Below are positions 1 through 37,887 of a stretch of DNA of 64,000 nucleotides, in pieces. Within the stretch, counting starts at the first letter, position 1. Each line of letters begins with the position of its first letter. A model generated the notes under the pieces. It ran no database searches and was not told where the DNA came from. It worked only from the letters and a program-made list of their open reading frames with translations. The translations under genes and the position numbers were made by a program. The stretch comes from Paratrimastix pyriformis (taxonomy: Eukaryota > Preaxostyla > Paratrimastigidae), in the NCBI GenBank assembly GCA_027972325.1, contig JAPMOS010000013.1:1-64000 (forward strand), in the 5' to 3' direction.

Positions 1-8889
<8,889 letters not shown>

Positions 8890-8890
<1 letters not shown>

Positions 8891-10095
8891 TTGTGAAACA
8901 GGGCGGGTGGGCCTCAGGTCAGACGACACAAGCCCGGCAGGCGCCAGACGGACCGTCGCCACCCGTGGGCTTTGGGCCCCGCTGCCTCAGCTGCCGCGGG
9001 CGGTTGGCCTCACAAAGCGACCCAGCCCGCAGGGCGTGGAGAGTAGAATGCGCGTAGAGGCGCGAGGCGAAGGCCAGTTCTGGCGGGAACGTGCCAGGTC
9101 GGGTCAGGGGGAGGCTCTCGGCCGGGGGCGCGCCTGGGGGGACCGGTGGTCGGAGAGTCCCACCGGGGAAGGAACAGATGAGGGGCGAGGGAGGTACACA
9201 AAACGAGCTGGCTGGTGTGTGGCGCTTCTGCTTCTTTGTTCTTTAGAGTTGCGCGAAGTTGTAAAAGGAAAGTGGAAAAGAAAAAGAAAGTGAGAAGGAA
9301 AAGTAAATTTTTTGTCGTTGCGTTTGTGCACGAGGACAGTCTGGGACTCGAGGCGAGAGTCTCTTCCTTGGGTGGAGAAAAAAGAAGTGGAGAAAGAAAA
9401 AGCGAAGAAAGCAGCTTTTCGTGCAACTCTCTTCTTCTTCGCCTTTTGTGTTTTGAGACAACTTTCGCGCAACTCTCATTGCACGAAGAAGAAGAAAGCT
9501 GTTTTCACCTGCTTTTGTGTCCTCTCTGCTTCTCTGTTCGGGCGCAGGTGGGGGCCTCACATGTCATCAATCAACAGCACTGTCAATTCATTCCTTTCGA
9601 AGTTCTTCAGAAACACTCTAGGTTTCGCCACAAGAAGGCCGATCAACAGTTTTCATCCTCCTTCTTTCTCCTTTCTTGACAACTGGTGTGCAACTCTTGC
9701 CGATGGATGATGGATGGGATGATGAATGATGAGGATGTGTGGTGAGGCTGATGGTGGATGACAAACTTGGAGGCGGGCCGGGGCACCTTCTGGTGCATGA
9801 CCCCAGAAGTGGAAGCGCGACCTGGAGAGACCTGTCGGGCACTGGGGAGGGTGGTGCGGAGGAGCAGGTGGCGCTTCGGGACGAGAGAGGCTGAGATGGG
9901 GCTCGATGGGCCGCTCAAGGGCCGCAGAACAGCCAACCCGCACCGCTCACCAAGACATCGATCCCCGGCAGCGTCATGGCCATCCGCATCTCATCTCAAC
10001 ATCACATCGCATATTCATCGTCAGCTCCACCACCCAGATCACATCATCAATCACCATCAACATCGTCCAACATGACCACCATCTGAACCTTGCAG
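8890..10095. other. Gene-poor interval, lower GC, nothing recognised
   Basis: Between the start of the left-hand gene and the pseudogene at 10.1-10.9 kb I see no convincing gene. The stretch from about 9240 to 9670 is clearly lower in GC and rich in GAAG/CTTC runs on both strands. ORFs of 90-154 codons occur here but are composition-driven (Lys/Phe/Ser-rich) and lack family motifs. Confidence 0.5.
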
Positions 10096-10099
10096 AATC

Positions 10100-10860
10100 T
10101 GATTTTTTTTTTCAGGTTGGCAAGGATGGGGTCGAGATTGCGCAGACCTCGGCGGGGCTTTTAGTACAGGCGGAGCACAATTGAATGTGCCGGTAGGGGT
10201 ATTGAGACCTGTGATGGCAGACTTGGAACGGAAGAAGAAGAGATTATCGGTGAAACGGGGAAGAAGGAGGAAAAAAGAAAAAAAGAGACAAAGAAGACGA
10301 AAAAAGAGACGAAGAGAGAAGAAGACCAAAAGGAAGAGATCAATGTCAGATTCGCGATAGTTGATGAAATAGTCGCGACGTTTTTCTGGTCGAAGTCCTT
10401 CGAAGTCAAACAAGCGGCAACGGAGCCACCTGCCGCGAAAACATTGTTCCAGTTCAGGCCGCTCAACTGGCGCTCGGTGAAGAGCTTCCAGTTCCGCTTG
10501 TACTCCTCGGGAGAGGCAATCGTGAGGAGCTCCAAGCTTCTTCGATTTCAGGGCCTCGAAAGCAGGAGCCATCAGGCGGCATGCACAACAGGAACACGGG
10601 CAGCATCAGCAAAGGGGTTCGTTGAGATCGGAATTTTCCGGTCCTGGCAAAAGCTCGCTACAAAGAACAATTTTTGAATGGAAATAGTTGAAAATGGACG
10701 AACCGATAGTGCTGCTCGCGCTCGCACAACTCAGTCCAATGCTGTTCATGGTCGGGGCGGGCCACGAACTCGCTGCAAAAGTTCTCCAAGCGGAGGGCCA
10801 TGGGCTCTTACAAAGTTTGAAAGCGCGAAATGTGGAAACTCCAACCGGCGTGAGAGCGAT
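10100..10860 (-). pseudogene. Frameshifted copy of a 'GLxWxNVFAAGGSV ... SDIDLF' family protein
   Basis: On the minus strand an apparent first exon (MALRLENFCSEF near 10806) runs to a 44-base intron starting GTCCAT and ending TTTGTAG. It continues as RAFARTGKF, FEALKSKKL, ELLTIASPEEY, GLNWNNVFAAGGSVAACL, NYRESDIDLF and SIVLRLY, then KSPAEV. These blocks match, in order, a protist family I recall with a 'FAAGGSVLACL ... YRNSDIDLFLYGL ... IQIVLRLYKSPAEV' layout (nucleotidyltransferase-like, often with ankyrin or F-box parts). Consecutive blocks lie in different frames without room for introns: after GSCF, after SKKL, between AACL and NYRESD, and an extra T before KSPAEV creates a stop. The coding-like scrap LVRDLYDPKKS near 11030 may belong to it or to a neighbour. 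I read it as a decayed gene; a badly assembled intact gene is the alternative. Confidence 0.6.
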
Positions 10861-11255
10861 GTCCCATTGCCCCGCCGCTCGCCTGTAAAACTGTGACATG
10901 GCCGAAACGGAGGCTCGAACAACGCCCAGTGATTGATCAAATCAATCCATGTTCACCAAAGAAAGTTTTGACCGATTTTCGGGAGATCTCCTTCGTTTTC
11001 CTCCACGCAATTCGACTTCTTCGGATCATAAAGGTCTCGGACCAGTATTGGCCCCTGGACTGTGCATGGTTGTTTGCACGACTCTGCGTGCCCATCTGCC
11101 CATCATGTGACCTGGTCTCCCGCCGATGTTCTGCCTGCTCTCTTTCCCTTCCCGCTTGGTCGCGCCGCCATCACTCTGCGGCTCGGTCACCGCAAGTATC
11201 AGTGTCGCCAGCGAGTTATTTGGAAACCAGTATACAAAATGTCCGGCGGCGGGTG

Positions 11256-29400
<18,145 letters not shown>

Positions 29401-29469
29401 GACGAGCTGGTGGCCACCTGCAGACATTTCTAGATGCCTCGACGAGAAGATGCCCTCTTTCAGAAGGAC

Positions 29470-30270
29470 TTTCACGATACCTCCACTGGTGGGTGAATTT
29501 CCATCATTTCCGAAAAACGGCCGGAACACAGGCGGAATGGTGGTGTCCTCCATCTATTCGATGCGTCGAAATGATTCATCATGTCGGTTGCAGTGGTACT
29601 GACCTCAAAATAAAAATAAGTCCAGAACTCATCTGTTATCACTTCGCCACGCGAGCATGGTACAATAATACACGTCTGAATCCCAAGATCTTCGGAGAGG
29701 AGAGTCCCAGCAAGGGCTACCGAAACTTTCTGCCCCACGATGCGAACAAAAAAAACGAAACGCGAAGAACTTAGCCTTAACCTCCCTAGTGGTTCTACCA
29801 GTTAAGTTGCTCGTTTTTGGCAGAGCTCGATGGACTTTGACCTGCTCGAGCGATCCTACGAACCGACCCTGAGAGAGCTTGCCCAAAAAGAGCAGGAAGA
29901 AAAGCAGAGAATCGGTTTGTTCTTTTACTTTTGGGCCATCGACCCCATCCTTCCTCAGACAGCGAGCGCGGCTTCAACCAAGGTCTGTTTGCGGGGGGAT
30001 TGCGCGATACCAATCCATCCCGAAGCCGAGCTTGATACCTGTCTTCATGTCCTCCGCTGCATCGAGAAAAGCCCGTTGCTTCTTGATCGTCGGTACCACG
30101 CCGAGCTCCGGGATGCGGGACGGGTCTTCATCGCACACGAAAAAGAGTCGCACATTGATGAGCGCCTCCACTCGCGGGAGCTGAAAGACCTCATCCGACA
30201 AGAACGAGATGCCCACGATGCCATTCTCCTTCGCACCCGAGGAGTCATGTCTGTGCGCAGCAGGGTTAAG
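29470..30270 (-). CDS. Coding-like minus-strand exons, function unknown
   Basis: Two pieces read like real protein. One is at about 30216-29974 (EVFQLPRVEALINVRLFFVC, then DPSRIPELGVVPTIKKQ, AFLDAAEDMKTGIKLGFGMD). The other is at about 29738-29600 (VSVALAGTLLSEDLGIQTC then GEVITDEFWTYFYFE). Both lie in a stretch of lower GC than the neighbouring gene ends. A possible earlier exon reads DEAYLTLLRTDM near 30280. The pieces are in the same orientation and could be exons of one small gene upstream of the WDR81-like gene. I do not recognise the family. A plus-strand ORF over the same bases (29830-30273, MDFDLLERSYEPTL) is the competing reading. Confidence 0.4.
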
Positions 30271-30501
30271 TAGGCTTCATCGCGCTGTAGGCAACAACGT
30301 TACGAAGCTGCAGCACAACGTGGTTCTTCCTCTCCTGGCGGCGGCGGCGGCGGCAACACAGTCTGCATTCCCCCCGGTAGATGTGGACTCATTTCTTGCT
30401 TCTAGCCCCGACCCCAGCACAACCCGTTCCCTCCGCCCATCCTGACCCCACCTTCGCTGGCCCCATCCACTGCTGATCTCTCAGTCGGCAGCCCCAAGCG
30501 C

Positions 30502-31043
30502 ATGCTCCCCCTGCCTCTACCCCCCCAGCCCACCCTGACCCTGGCCCACATCCGCCGGGCGGCCCCTCATCTCCCGCTGCCACTCGAGTCGAGTCCGGCA
30601 CCCGCGGGTATCGCCCCGGGTGGGAGCGACCTTGCCCTGATCCCAAGTGGATCCGCCGTCACTGGCCTCGCCACCACGGCGGCCGACGGTTCGGTCCCGA
30701 CGGCGCCATTCGAGGTGCCTTTGGAGGACGAACGCTCGACAGCCCCGGGGGCCGTCATTCGGGCCTTCTACATGAGCGGGGGCCGCCCGGCCCTGATGCC
30801 CATCCCAGTGCACGCCCTGACCTCCTACGCGGCCAGGGCTGCTGCCCCAGTCGGCCGCCAATCCGGCGACACCCTGGAGCCACCCATGCTCCCGCCCCCG
30901 CCTGCCAGCCAGCAGCAGCAGCCCACCAGCCCGCCACCCGCCGCCCCGGCCACGTCCACCGCCGGCTTGTCGGGCTGGATGCGGTCCTGCCTTCTCCGCT
31001 ACAAGAACGACCCATTTGTCCAGCAACTGCAGCAGCACCAGAC

Positions 31044-31097
<54 letters not shown>

Positions 31098-31422
31098 AGC
31101 ACAACAAACTGAGACACAACCTGAGGCACACCGGCAGCAGCGCAGCTGGGAGGCGGGGGAAGACGGGAACAGCCCGACTTTAGGTACCACCGCCACGACC
31201 TCTGCCCCGGCTCCCCGCCGCCGCCCCCGCCACCGCCACCACCGCCGCCGCCACCACCACCACCACCTCGGCCACCCCGATTGTTGCTTGGCGAAGAGGC
31301 ACAGATCCCGCCCGACGGTCCGTTGTCAATGCAATGACGTCGGACGGGAATGTATTTGAGCGTTGTGGAAACGGGGACAACCCCATCATCATCCTCACCA
31401 ACATCATCATCAACATCACCAA

Positions 31423-31502
<80 letters not shown>

Positions 31503-31537
31503 GCATCATCAGCATCATCATCATCATCATCATCCCG

Positions 31538-31604
<67 letters not shown>

Positions 31605-34600
31605 CAACATCAGCAGCAGTATCAGCAGCAGCATCACCATCATCATCACCATCATCATCCCTGCTTTCCCAGAGTTTGGCATCCCTCCGCTGGCCCCGAG
31701 CCCCCCTGCTGCCTTCCGGTCTCCCCTTGGGGAGCTGCACCCGGGACCCTGCGGCGGGGTCTGCATCCCCCCGGATGCAATCCGCTTCGAGGCCGAGGAG
31801 CTGCTCGCCCCCCGTCGCTGCTACATCTGCAAGGCGCCCTTTGCCAAGCTGCACCACTTCTACGATAGGTCCGTCTCAAACACTCATGCCCCCCAGCGCC
31901 CCAGCGCCCCAGCGCCCCAGCGCCCCAGCGCCCCGCGCCCCGCGCCCCGCGCCCCGCGCCCCGCGCCCCGCGCCCCAGGGCTGGGAGACTCGGCTGGGCC
32001 CGGACTCCCCGTTGACTTCTCCCTTCTGCTCCGGAAGATCATCACCTCTCACTTTTCCCCGGGCGTCTCTGCCTTGCCTGCGGGCTGCGGCTGGTCGCAG
32101 CCTGTGCCCCCCGTGCGCCGTGTTCAACTACGCCAAGCGGGTGGCCACGTGCGACCTGCGAGGCAAGGTGGCCCTCGTCACGGGTCCGTCCCGTCCCCCG
32201 CTTTGCCCCTGGTCCCGCCCCGCCCCTGGTCCCGCCCCGCCCCTGGTCCCGCCTCGCCCCTGGTCCCGCCCCGCCCCGCCCACTCACCCACCCACCCACC
32301 CACCCACCATAGGCGCCCGCGTCAAGATCGGCCACCAGTGCGCCCTGCGGCTGCTCGAGTGCGGGGCGACCGTTCTGGCCACGACCCGCTTCCCCAACGA
32401 CGCCGCGGCCCGGTTCGCACGGCATCCCAAGTTCGCCACCTTCCGGGATCGCCTCTTCCTCTACGGGCTCGACTTCCGCGACCTGCAGGCCGTCCAGCAG
32501 GTGGCCGACCACATCTGCGCGGCCTACGACAGGCTGGACATCCTCGTCAACAACGCCGGTCTGCATCGCCCCGCCTCCATCCCCCCCCCCTCCCCTCCAC
32601 CCCTCCCCAACACGGGGTGCACTCTACCCCCACTTCATCACATGGACATACCCCCTGGGACATACTCCCCCCTGGGACAGACTCCCCCCTGGGACATACT
32701 CCCCCCTGGGACAGACCCCCCGCGGGACAGACCCCCCGCGGGACATCCGTGGATATGGCCCTCCGTGTGTCATACGGCGTTTGTGCGCGCTCTCCTCACT
32801 CACCCACCCCCACATCCACCTCCCCGTCTCCCAGCCCAAACCGTGCGCCGGCCACCCGCCTACTACCGCCAACTGATCCCCGGCGAGCTTGTCCCACTCT
32901 CCTCCCTGCCGGCCGATGTCCAGGCCCTGCGCGCCCGGGACCCCTTCTACCCGCAGTCCGCCCCCACGTGCCCGGCCCCCAACGCCCCCGGGCCCGAGCA
33001 GCTGACCCTTGGGGCCAGCGGTGGCGCCGGCACGCTGACCTTGGCGGTGGCGCCCTTGGCGGCGGTGGCGGGGCAGGCGCCGGGTCTTCCGGTGGCCCTA
33101 CAACACAGCCAGGTCTCCTCCTCCCCGCGCCACTCGCCTCCCCAGGTGGAACGACTTTGTTGGGGGCGGCCTCGTCCATCTCCCTTCCGTCCCTGATCTC
33201 CCGCCTCGCTCGCCCCCTCCCATCGCACCGCAGGGCGTCCTCAACGCGGCCATCCTTTCCCAGGTCAGTGCCGCCCCTTCCCCCCCTCGGACCCATCTGC
33301 CTGTACCCCCCGCCCACACCCACACCCACCCACACGCGGACCGGGGGGGTGGTTGGTGGGAATGTCTCCCCAGGTGAAGCTGATCGAGGAGGACTTCGCA
33401 GCCAACGAGGAGACCCACTTCCCCCAGGGGGCTGTCGACGCCGACCATCAGCAGGCCCGAGCCGCTGCCCTGGCCCCCTGACCATGACCGCATGACCACA
33501 TGGCCACATGGCCACATGACCACATGACCACATGGCCACATGACCACATGACCACATGGCCACATGGCCACATGACCGCATGACCGCATGACCATATGAC
33601 CACATGACCACATGACCGCATGACCACATGACCACATGACCACATGACCACATGACCACATGACCACATGACCGCATGACCACATGGTCAAGGTACCTGC
33701 CCCTCACTTGTCCTCATCTCCTTGTTTGCTCTTCCCTGTGGTGATGGTATGATGGTCGTGTTTCGTGCTACCCGTGGGTGGTGATGGCCTCAGATGGACC
33801 TTCGCCAGACCAACTCGTGGGTGCTGCCCCTGGGGCAGGTCTCCACCGTCGAGATGGTCGAGGTTCGTATGGCCCGATCTGCCGTCCTCCAGACTCTCCT
33901 CGGCGTCACGACACGACGTTCGGCCCCGATGTCTCCCATCCTTCTGTCCTCTCTCCCCCTCACTCTCCTTTCCGCCCCGTGGGTATGTCGGGTGCCCGTC
34001 CCTCAGACGCACCTGATCAACGCCTTTGCGCCCTGGGTGCTCTGCTCGACCCTCCAGCGGCTCATGCGGAAACAGCCAGACGAGAACCACTACATCGGTC
34101 CGGATGGTATAATCCCCCCCTCCCCCCATGGCGGTATCACCCACCCGTGATCAACGTGGTTCTGCATCTGTGGGGATGACGGTTCTGACCCCCAACCCTT
34201 CCACCCCACCCTCCACCCCACCCCGTCCCCGCCCATCATCCCATGGTCGCAGTCAACGTGAGCGCCATGGAGGGCCAGTTCTACAAGGCCCACAAGACCC
34301 CAAACCACCCTGTCTGCCCCAGTTTTCTTTCCTTCCTTCCATTTGACTCACGTTGCTCCTCCGTCTTCTTCTCCGTCTTCGTCTTCTTCGTCTTCTTCGT
34401 TTTCTTCGTTTTCTTCGTTTTCTCCGTCTTCGTCTCCGTCTTCGTCTTCTCCGTCTTCCCCGTCTTCTTCTCCGTCTCCTTCTTCCCGCCTTCACAGCAC
34501 ACCAACATGGCCAAGGTCTGCTTCCTCCCCATCCGCTTCCCCCCGAGTTCACTCGTTTGCCCCCGCAGGCCTCGCTGAACATGATGACCCGCACCTCGGC

Positions 34601-35171
34601 GGCCGGCCTGGCCCGGGAGCGGATCTACCTGAACAGCGTCGACACGGGCTGGATCACGGACGAGCGCCCGTACGGGGTCGCCATGCGGATGGCCACGGAG
34701 GGCTTCACCACGCCCCTAGACGAGGTCCCCCCCATCCCATCCCACTGCCCCCGAGCCCCTGGGTGACGGCATGTGAATGCGTGACCCGGGGATGAAGACT
34801 CAACCCCCCCCCCCCCCCCCCCCCCCACACACACACACCACCCATCACCCTCCATCTATCATCTACCACCCCCCGCCTCATCCATCTCCATCTCCATCCA
34901 CCATCCATCTTCCCATCCCATCCCATCCCACCCCACCCCACTCATCCCACCCCACCCCACCACTCATCCCATCCATTCTCCAAAACACGGCACGGGCAGG
35001 TGGACGCGATGGCGCGCATTTTGGATCCGATCATCGTGGGCTACACCACGGGCGTGCACCACTATGGCAAATTCTTCAAGGTCTCGGGGACTGGCCCGCC
35101 TTCTATCCGACGATCTTCTCATCCGTGTGCCTCTTCTCCCCCGTTAGGACTACGTGGTGACCGATTGGTGA
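30502..35171 (+). CDS. Short-chain dehydrogenase/reductase with zinc-ribbon and Q-rich N-terminus
   Basis: Exons: 30502-31183, 31673-31868, 32101-32183, 32313-32558, 32835-about 33100, about 33146-33188, 33234-33263, 33374-33454, 33794-33862, 34007-34097, 34253-34311, 34498-34515, 34569-34724, 35000-35080, 35148-35171. Phases agree at every junction tested except around 32970-33146. A low-complexity N-terminus with a CAG-coded Gln run comes first. A CxxC...CxxC pair follows (CYICKAPF, LCPPCAVFNYAKR), then the Rossmann fold (GKVALVTG joined to ARVKIGHQCALRLL; LDILVNNA joined to AQTVRRPPAYY), the NSWVLPL block, VNVSAMEGQFYK, HTNMAKASLNMMTRTSA, LNSVDTGWITDERP and the end DYVVTDW. The usual Tyr of YxxxK is Thr (TNMAK). 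The substrate is unknown. The start at 30502 is the first ATG of that frame; upstream exons are possible, since an open acceptor lies at 30405. Confidence 0.85.
31044..31095 (+). repeat. (CAG)n coding run (poly-Gln)
   Basis: About 17 consecutive CAG codons lie inside the first mapped exon of the dehydrogenase gene and are translated as glutamine. It is one of the few triplet arrays in the window that is genuinely coding. Confidence 0.85.
31400..31650. repeat. (ATC)n and (CAG)n arrays in an intron
   Basis: ATC triplets (about 31423-31565) followed by CAG triplets (about 31567-31632) fill the 489-base intron 31184-31672 of the dehydrogenase gene. That intron is bounded by the GTACCA donor and a CCCAG acceptor. 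Confidence 0.9.
33480..33690. repeat. CATGACCA/CATGGCCA octamer array
   Basis: About 25 copies of an 8-base unit (CATGACCA, CATGGCCA or CATGACCG) occupy most of the 339-base intron 33455-33793 of the dehydrogenase gene. Confidence 0.93.
34498..34515 (+). other. 18-nt micro-exon of the dehydrogenase gene
   Basis: The sequence between a TTCACAG acceptor and a GTCTGC donor encodes HTNMAK. This joins NHP at the end of the exon ending 34311 to ASLNMM at 34569, all in phase 0. The joined order matches the conserved active-site helix of the family, so the six-codon exon is needed to make sense of the protein. Confidence 0.8.
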
Positions 35172-35395
35172 GTTTTTGACTGGGGCCATCAGATCGGTTT
35201 CGGTATTTTCGGCAGGTTTCCCATTTCGAAATAGGCTTTCCTTTTGGAAGATTGCGAGCCTCCAACTCAGCCGCCGCACTCTCCCCACAGACATCGGTCG
35301 CATTTAATGATGATCAAACCGAGCCGCGTTCGTTTTTTTGTTTTTGGTTGTTTTCTGTTTGAATATTTCATTGAAGGATTCAACAAGATTGTGAG

Positions 35396-36344
35396 ATGCC
35401 CTTCCTCGCAGGTTCGCTGACAATTACAATTGTCCTTTGCGGAGCTGATCGGAGATTCCCCGGGTGCTGTCCTGAGTGGCGCCTTTGGTGTATCATCAAG
35501 GTCGGCCCTTGCACCCTTTTGTCGATCCATTACTGTTGTTTGTCCTCCAGATCATGGTCGGCAAGTATCTCCTGGTTTTCGCTCTGCGTGGCAGCATCAA
35601 TGGCAAGGGTCGATGAACCAACGGCCAACAAGACCGTTGCGAATGATTGCGATTGCATTGGTTGTGGCGAAGAGTTCACCTTCAGGAACACCTGGAATGT
35701 TTCTCCAAGGACACCTTGTGAAGAGGGCCAACTGATCAGCATCAATTCCTTCAAAGTGGCAACCACGGATGGATCGGGCCTCAATGTCCACCTCTATGAT
35801 GATTGCTCGGGGGGTGCTTTCTATCCCTACTACGAGGAAAGTTCAGTCACCTGCTTGAATCGCGGTCAGCAGAGCATCCTTAACGGCCGTTCGTTTTGCT
35901 TCGCCTACGAGTGCAAAAATCTCGTCTACTCGTGCCCCACTAAGGAATCGCTCTCCTTCAGTTGTCTTTGTCTGTTCACTATCACTTTCACTTCTCTAAC
36001 ACTCCCCTCATTGGTCGTCATCCTCAGACGCCGCATGCTCGAGCCTGAAGACCTGTTCTCAGTGCCGCACGAACACCCTGTGCGGCTGGTGTGCATCCAC
36101 GGGCACATGCGTGGGCGGCGCGGAAGCCGGGCCCACCTCGGCCACTTGCGCTACAGGCTCCTGGTACTACGCCAAGTGTCCCTCGACCCCAACTCCGACC
36201 CCGACTCCCGGCTGTAGTCCCAGGCCCCAGCCCGCTCCAGTTCCCACGCCCACGCCGACCCGGTCATGGCACTCTGGTGCTCTGGCGACCGCCAGCGCCT
36301 CGCTTGGGCTGGTGATGACCCTGCTGGCCGTTGCCATGATGTAA
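35396..36344 (+). CDS. Cysteine-rich secreted/surface protein with PSI-like module
   Basis: Two exons are clear: one ends at 35969 with donor GTCTGT, and one runs 36028-36344 after a CCTCAG acceptor (58-base intron, phase 1). Exon 1 gives an extracellular-looking domain with many Cys (CDCIGCGEEF, TPCEEGQ, VHLYDDCSGG, CLNRGQQ, CFAYECKNLVYSCP). Exon 2 gives a plexin/semaphorin/integrin-like knot (TCSQCRTNTLCGWCASTGTC, then ATCATGSWYYAKC). A Thr/Pro stalk and a C-terminal hydrophobic tail (ASLGLVMTLLAVAMM) that could be a membrane anchor or GPI signal follow. The start is uncertain: the in-frame ATG at 35396 opens a plausible hydrophobic leader (MPFLAGSLTITIVLC), but another intron may lie before 35600. 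Confidence 0.6.
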
Positions 36345-36846
36345 TGGAAGACACCAATGTAACAGAGCAGACTTTTTTATGTTTTTGGACTCGCGGTTTT
36401 GTCGTTAATTGTCGTCGATTCGTTGTCGTTAATTGTCGTCGATTCCGTTGGACATCGACAACTATTATTTGTTGGTTTATATTGTCGAAAACTCTTTATC
36501 GTTCCAACCCATTTCCATTCACTGGGGGCTTCATGCCCTGGGCGGCTGCCCTCCGCCCCTTTCCAGCTGCCCTTCGGGTGGCTGGACTGGTTTGGCGTCA
36601 CCCATCAGAGAGAGAGAGAGAGAGATAGAGACATGCTGTGTATTTGCGAGGACGCAGGCGAAGAGAAACTTTACTCCCGCCTTCGCGTCGCGCGTTACAC
36701 GTTCCGATGGGGGCCCTGGGCCTAATGACCTCGTGTTGGGCCCTCCTCGGCCGGGGCAGCCGCGGCGAGCGGAGCCCCAGTGGGTGGGTGATAGGGGGGC
36801 GGCGGGGGGGTGGGGGTGGGGCGGGGGGGGGGGGGGGTGCCTTGTG
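36345..36846. other. Intergenic interval with short direct repeats
   Basis: No gene is seen. A direct repeat (GTTAATTGTCGTCGATTC) occurs twice near 36403-36445, and GA dinucleotides run at 36607-36623. A G-rich tract at about 36795-36838 borders the retroelement fragment. Confidence 0.5.
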
Positions 36847-37464
36847 TCAGGGGTGCGGCTCGTCGGCAGCCGCCCTGTTCCGCATGGTCATCAGGGCCAG
36901 GGCGTCGCGCACGAGCAGGGTGGCGAGGGAGGAGAGGCACTTCTGGAGGCCCAGCCGGATCTCAGGCGGGGAGGCCGGGGTGGTCCGAGAGAGGGCCTGC
37001 AGCGTGGCCCGAGGGACGACTCCCCGCGCCGAGAGGACGACCGGGACCACGCGGCAGGGTTGCCCGGTGGCTTTCGAGATCGACCGACAAAGCTCGGCGT
37101 AGTGGGTGGCTTTGCCCGCTGCCAGGGCGGGCCAACCCTGGCTGTCGCCCCCTGTGATGGCCACGTCCACGAGCCACCAGGCGCCGTCGGGGGCCCGAGA
37201 CTGCAGGACCAGGTCCGGGTGCAGGTCTCGGAAGGCCGCTGGGATCTCATCCAGCAGGGGTTGCGGGAGGGCCGGCTGACGGTTGGTTGCCGAGACGCCC
37301 AGGTAGTGCCGGATCACCCAGGCGTCCTGGCCGCCGAACCAGGCCCACAGGCGGCGGACGGCACGGTCGTGCCTGGCCGTGTAGTAATGGTGGAACCTGC
37401 CGCAGGCCGACAGCAGGTGGGCCATGGTCTCTGGGGCCCCGTGGCAGAGCGGGCGAAAGTAAGC
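36847..37464 (-). mobile_element. 3' end of a LINE-like retroelement (truncated)
   Basis: The minus-strand frame reads LCHGAPETMAHLLSACGRF, then YYTARHDRAV, HPDLVLQSRAPDGAWWLVDV and KATHYAELCRSI. This is the C-terminal layout of non-LTR retrotransposon polyproteins: a Cys/His cluster spaced C-x8-H-x4-C, an RHD motif, and a 'PDLV...VVDV' block recalling a restriction-like endonuclease fold. Upstream is a stop (near 37465) with no reverse transcriptase, so only the tail survives, with an open frame of about 205 codons. Open frame and absence of internal stops suggest fairly recent insertion. The exact class (R2-like or other) is undetermined. Confidence 0.5.
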
Positions 37465-37736
37465 TCAGGACGTTGGCGGCGTCCTGAGCTGTGTGTACTT
37501 CCGGTGAAACCTTAAGCCGGGGGGGGGAACCCGACCGACAGCCGCTCTCATCTCTCACGCCGCCAGTTTCCTGACGCGTCGGCCCATCCTCGGAGAGGAC
37601 TTCCCGATATTTGAGCTGTCTTGCCGGCTAGGGGAAGCCGACTAACCGAGCCAGAGCACGACTCTTCCGGTGTCCTGTCCCCTGAAGGGGTCGGATGGTT
37701 TTTACTGCCGTTCCGGAATGTGGAGAAATGGTCCGG

Positions 37737-37812
37737 GGCCGGCGGGGTTTGAACCCGGTGCCCTAAGATGCTGCAGGGTTGCGCTCTAACCACTGAGCTA
37801 CTCCTCCACCGC
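37737..37812 (-). tRNA. tRNA-like sequence, probably pseudo-tRNA or tRNA-derived repeat
   Basis: Minus strand: a good A box (TAGCTCAGTGG) with a paired D stem (GCTC/GAGC) is followed by a B box (GGTTCAAACCC) about 30 bases on. I could not fold a 7-base acceptor stem (GGAGGAG has no partner), the T stem has a mismatch, and the anticodon arm (CCCT/AGGG) closes an oversized 10-base loop. It lies 75 bases past the phosphoglycerate mutase stop and about 270 bases from the retroelement tail. It could be a pseudo-tRNA, the head of a SINE, or an intron-bearing tRNA. Confidence 0.35.
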
Positions 37813-37887
37813 ATCATTTCCTCTGGGGTTGTGATAGTCCTCGGTTTTTCGTGCCCCAGCACAACAACAAACGCATGAGCATTCTCT

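Noticed and set aside
9215-9679. 154-codon plus-strand ORF in the low-GC interval
   Set aside because: Lys/Phe/Ser-rich composition follows local GAAG/CTTC bias, overlapping ORFs are open in other frames, and no family features are seen.
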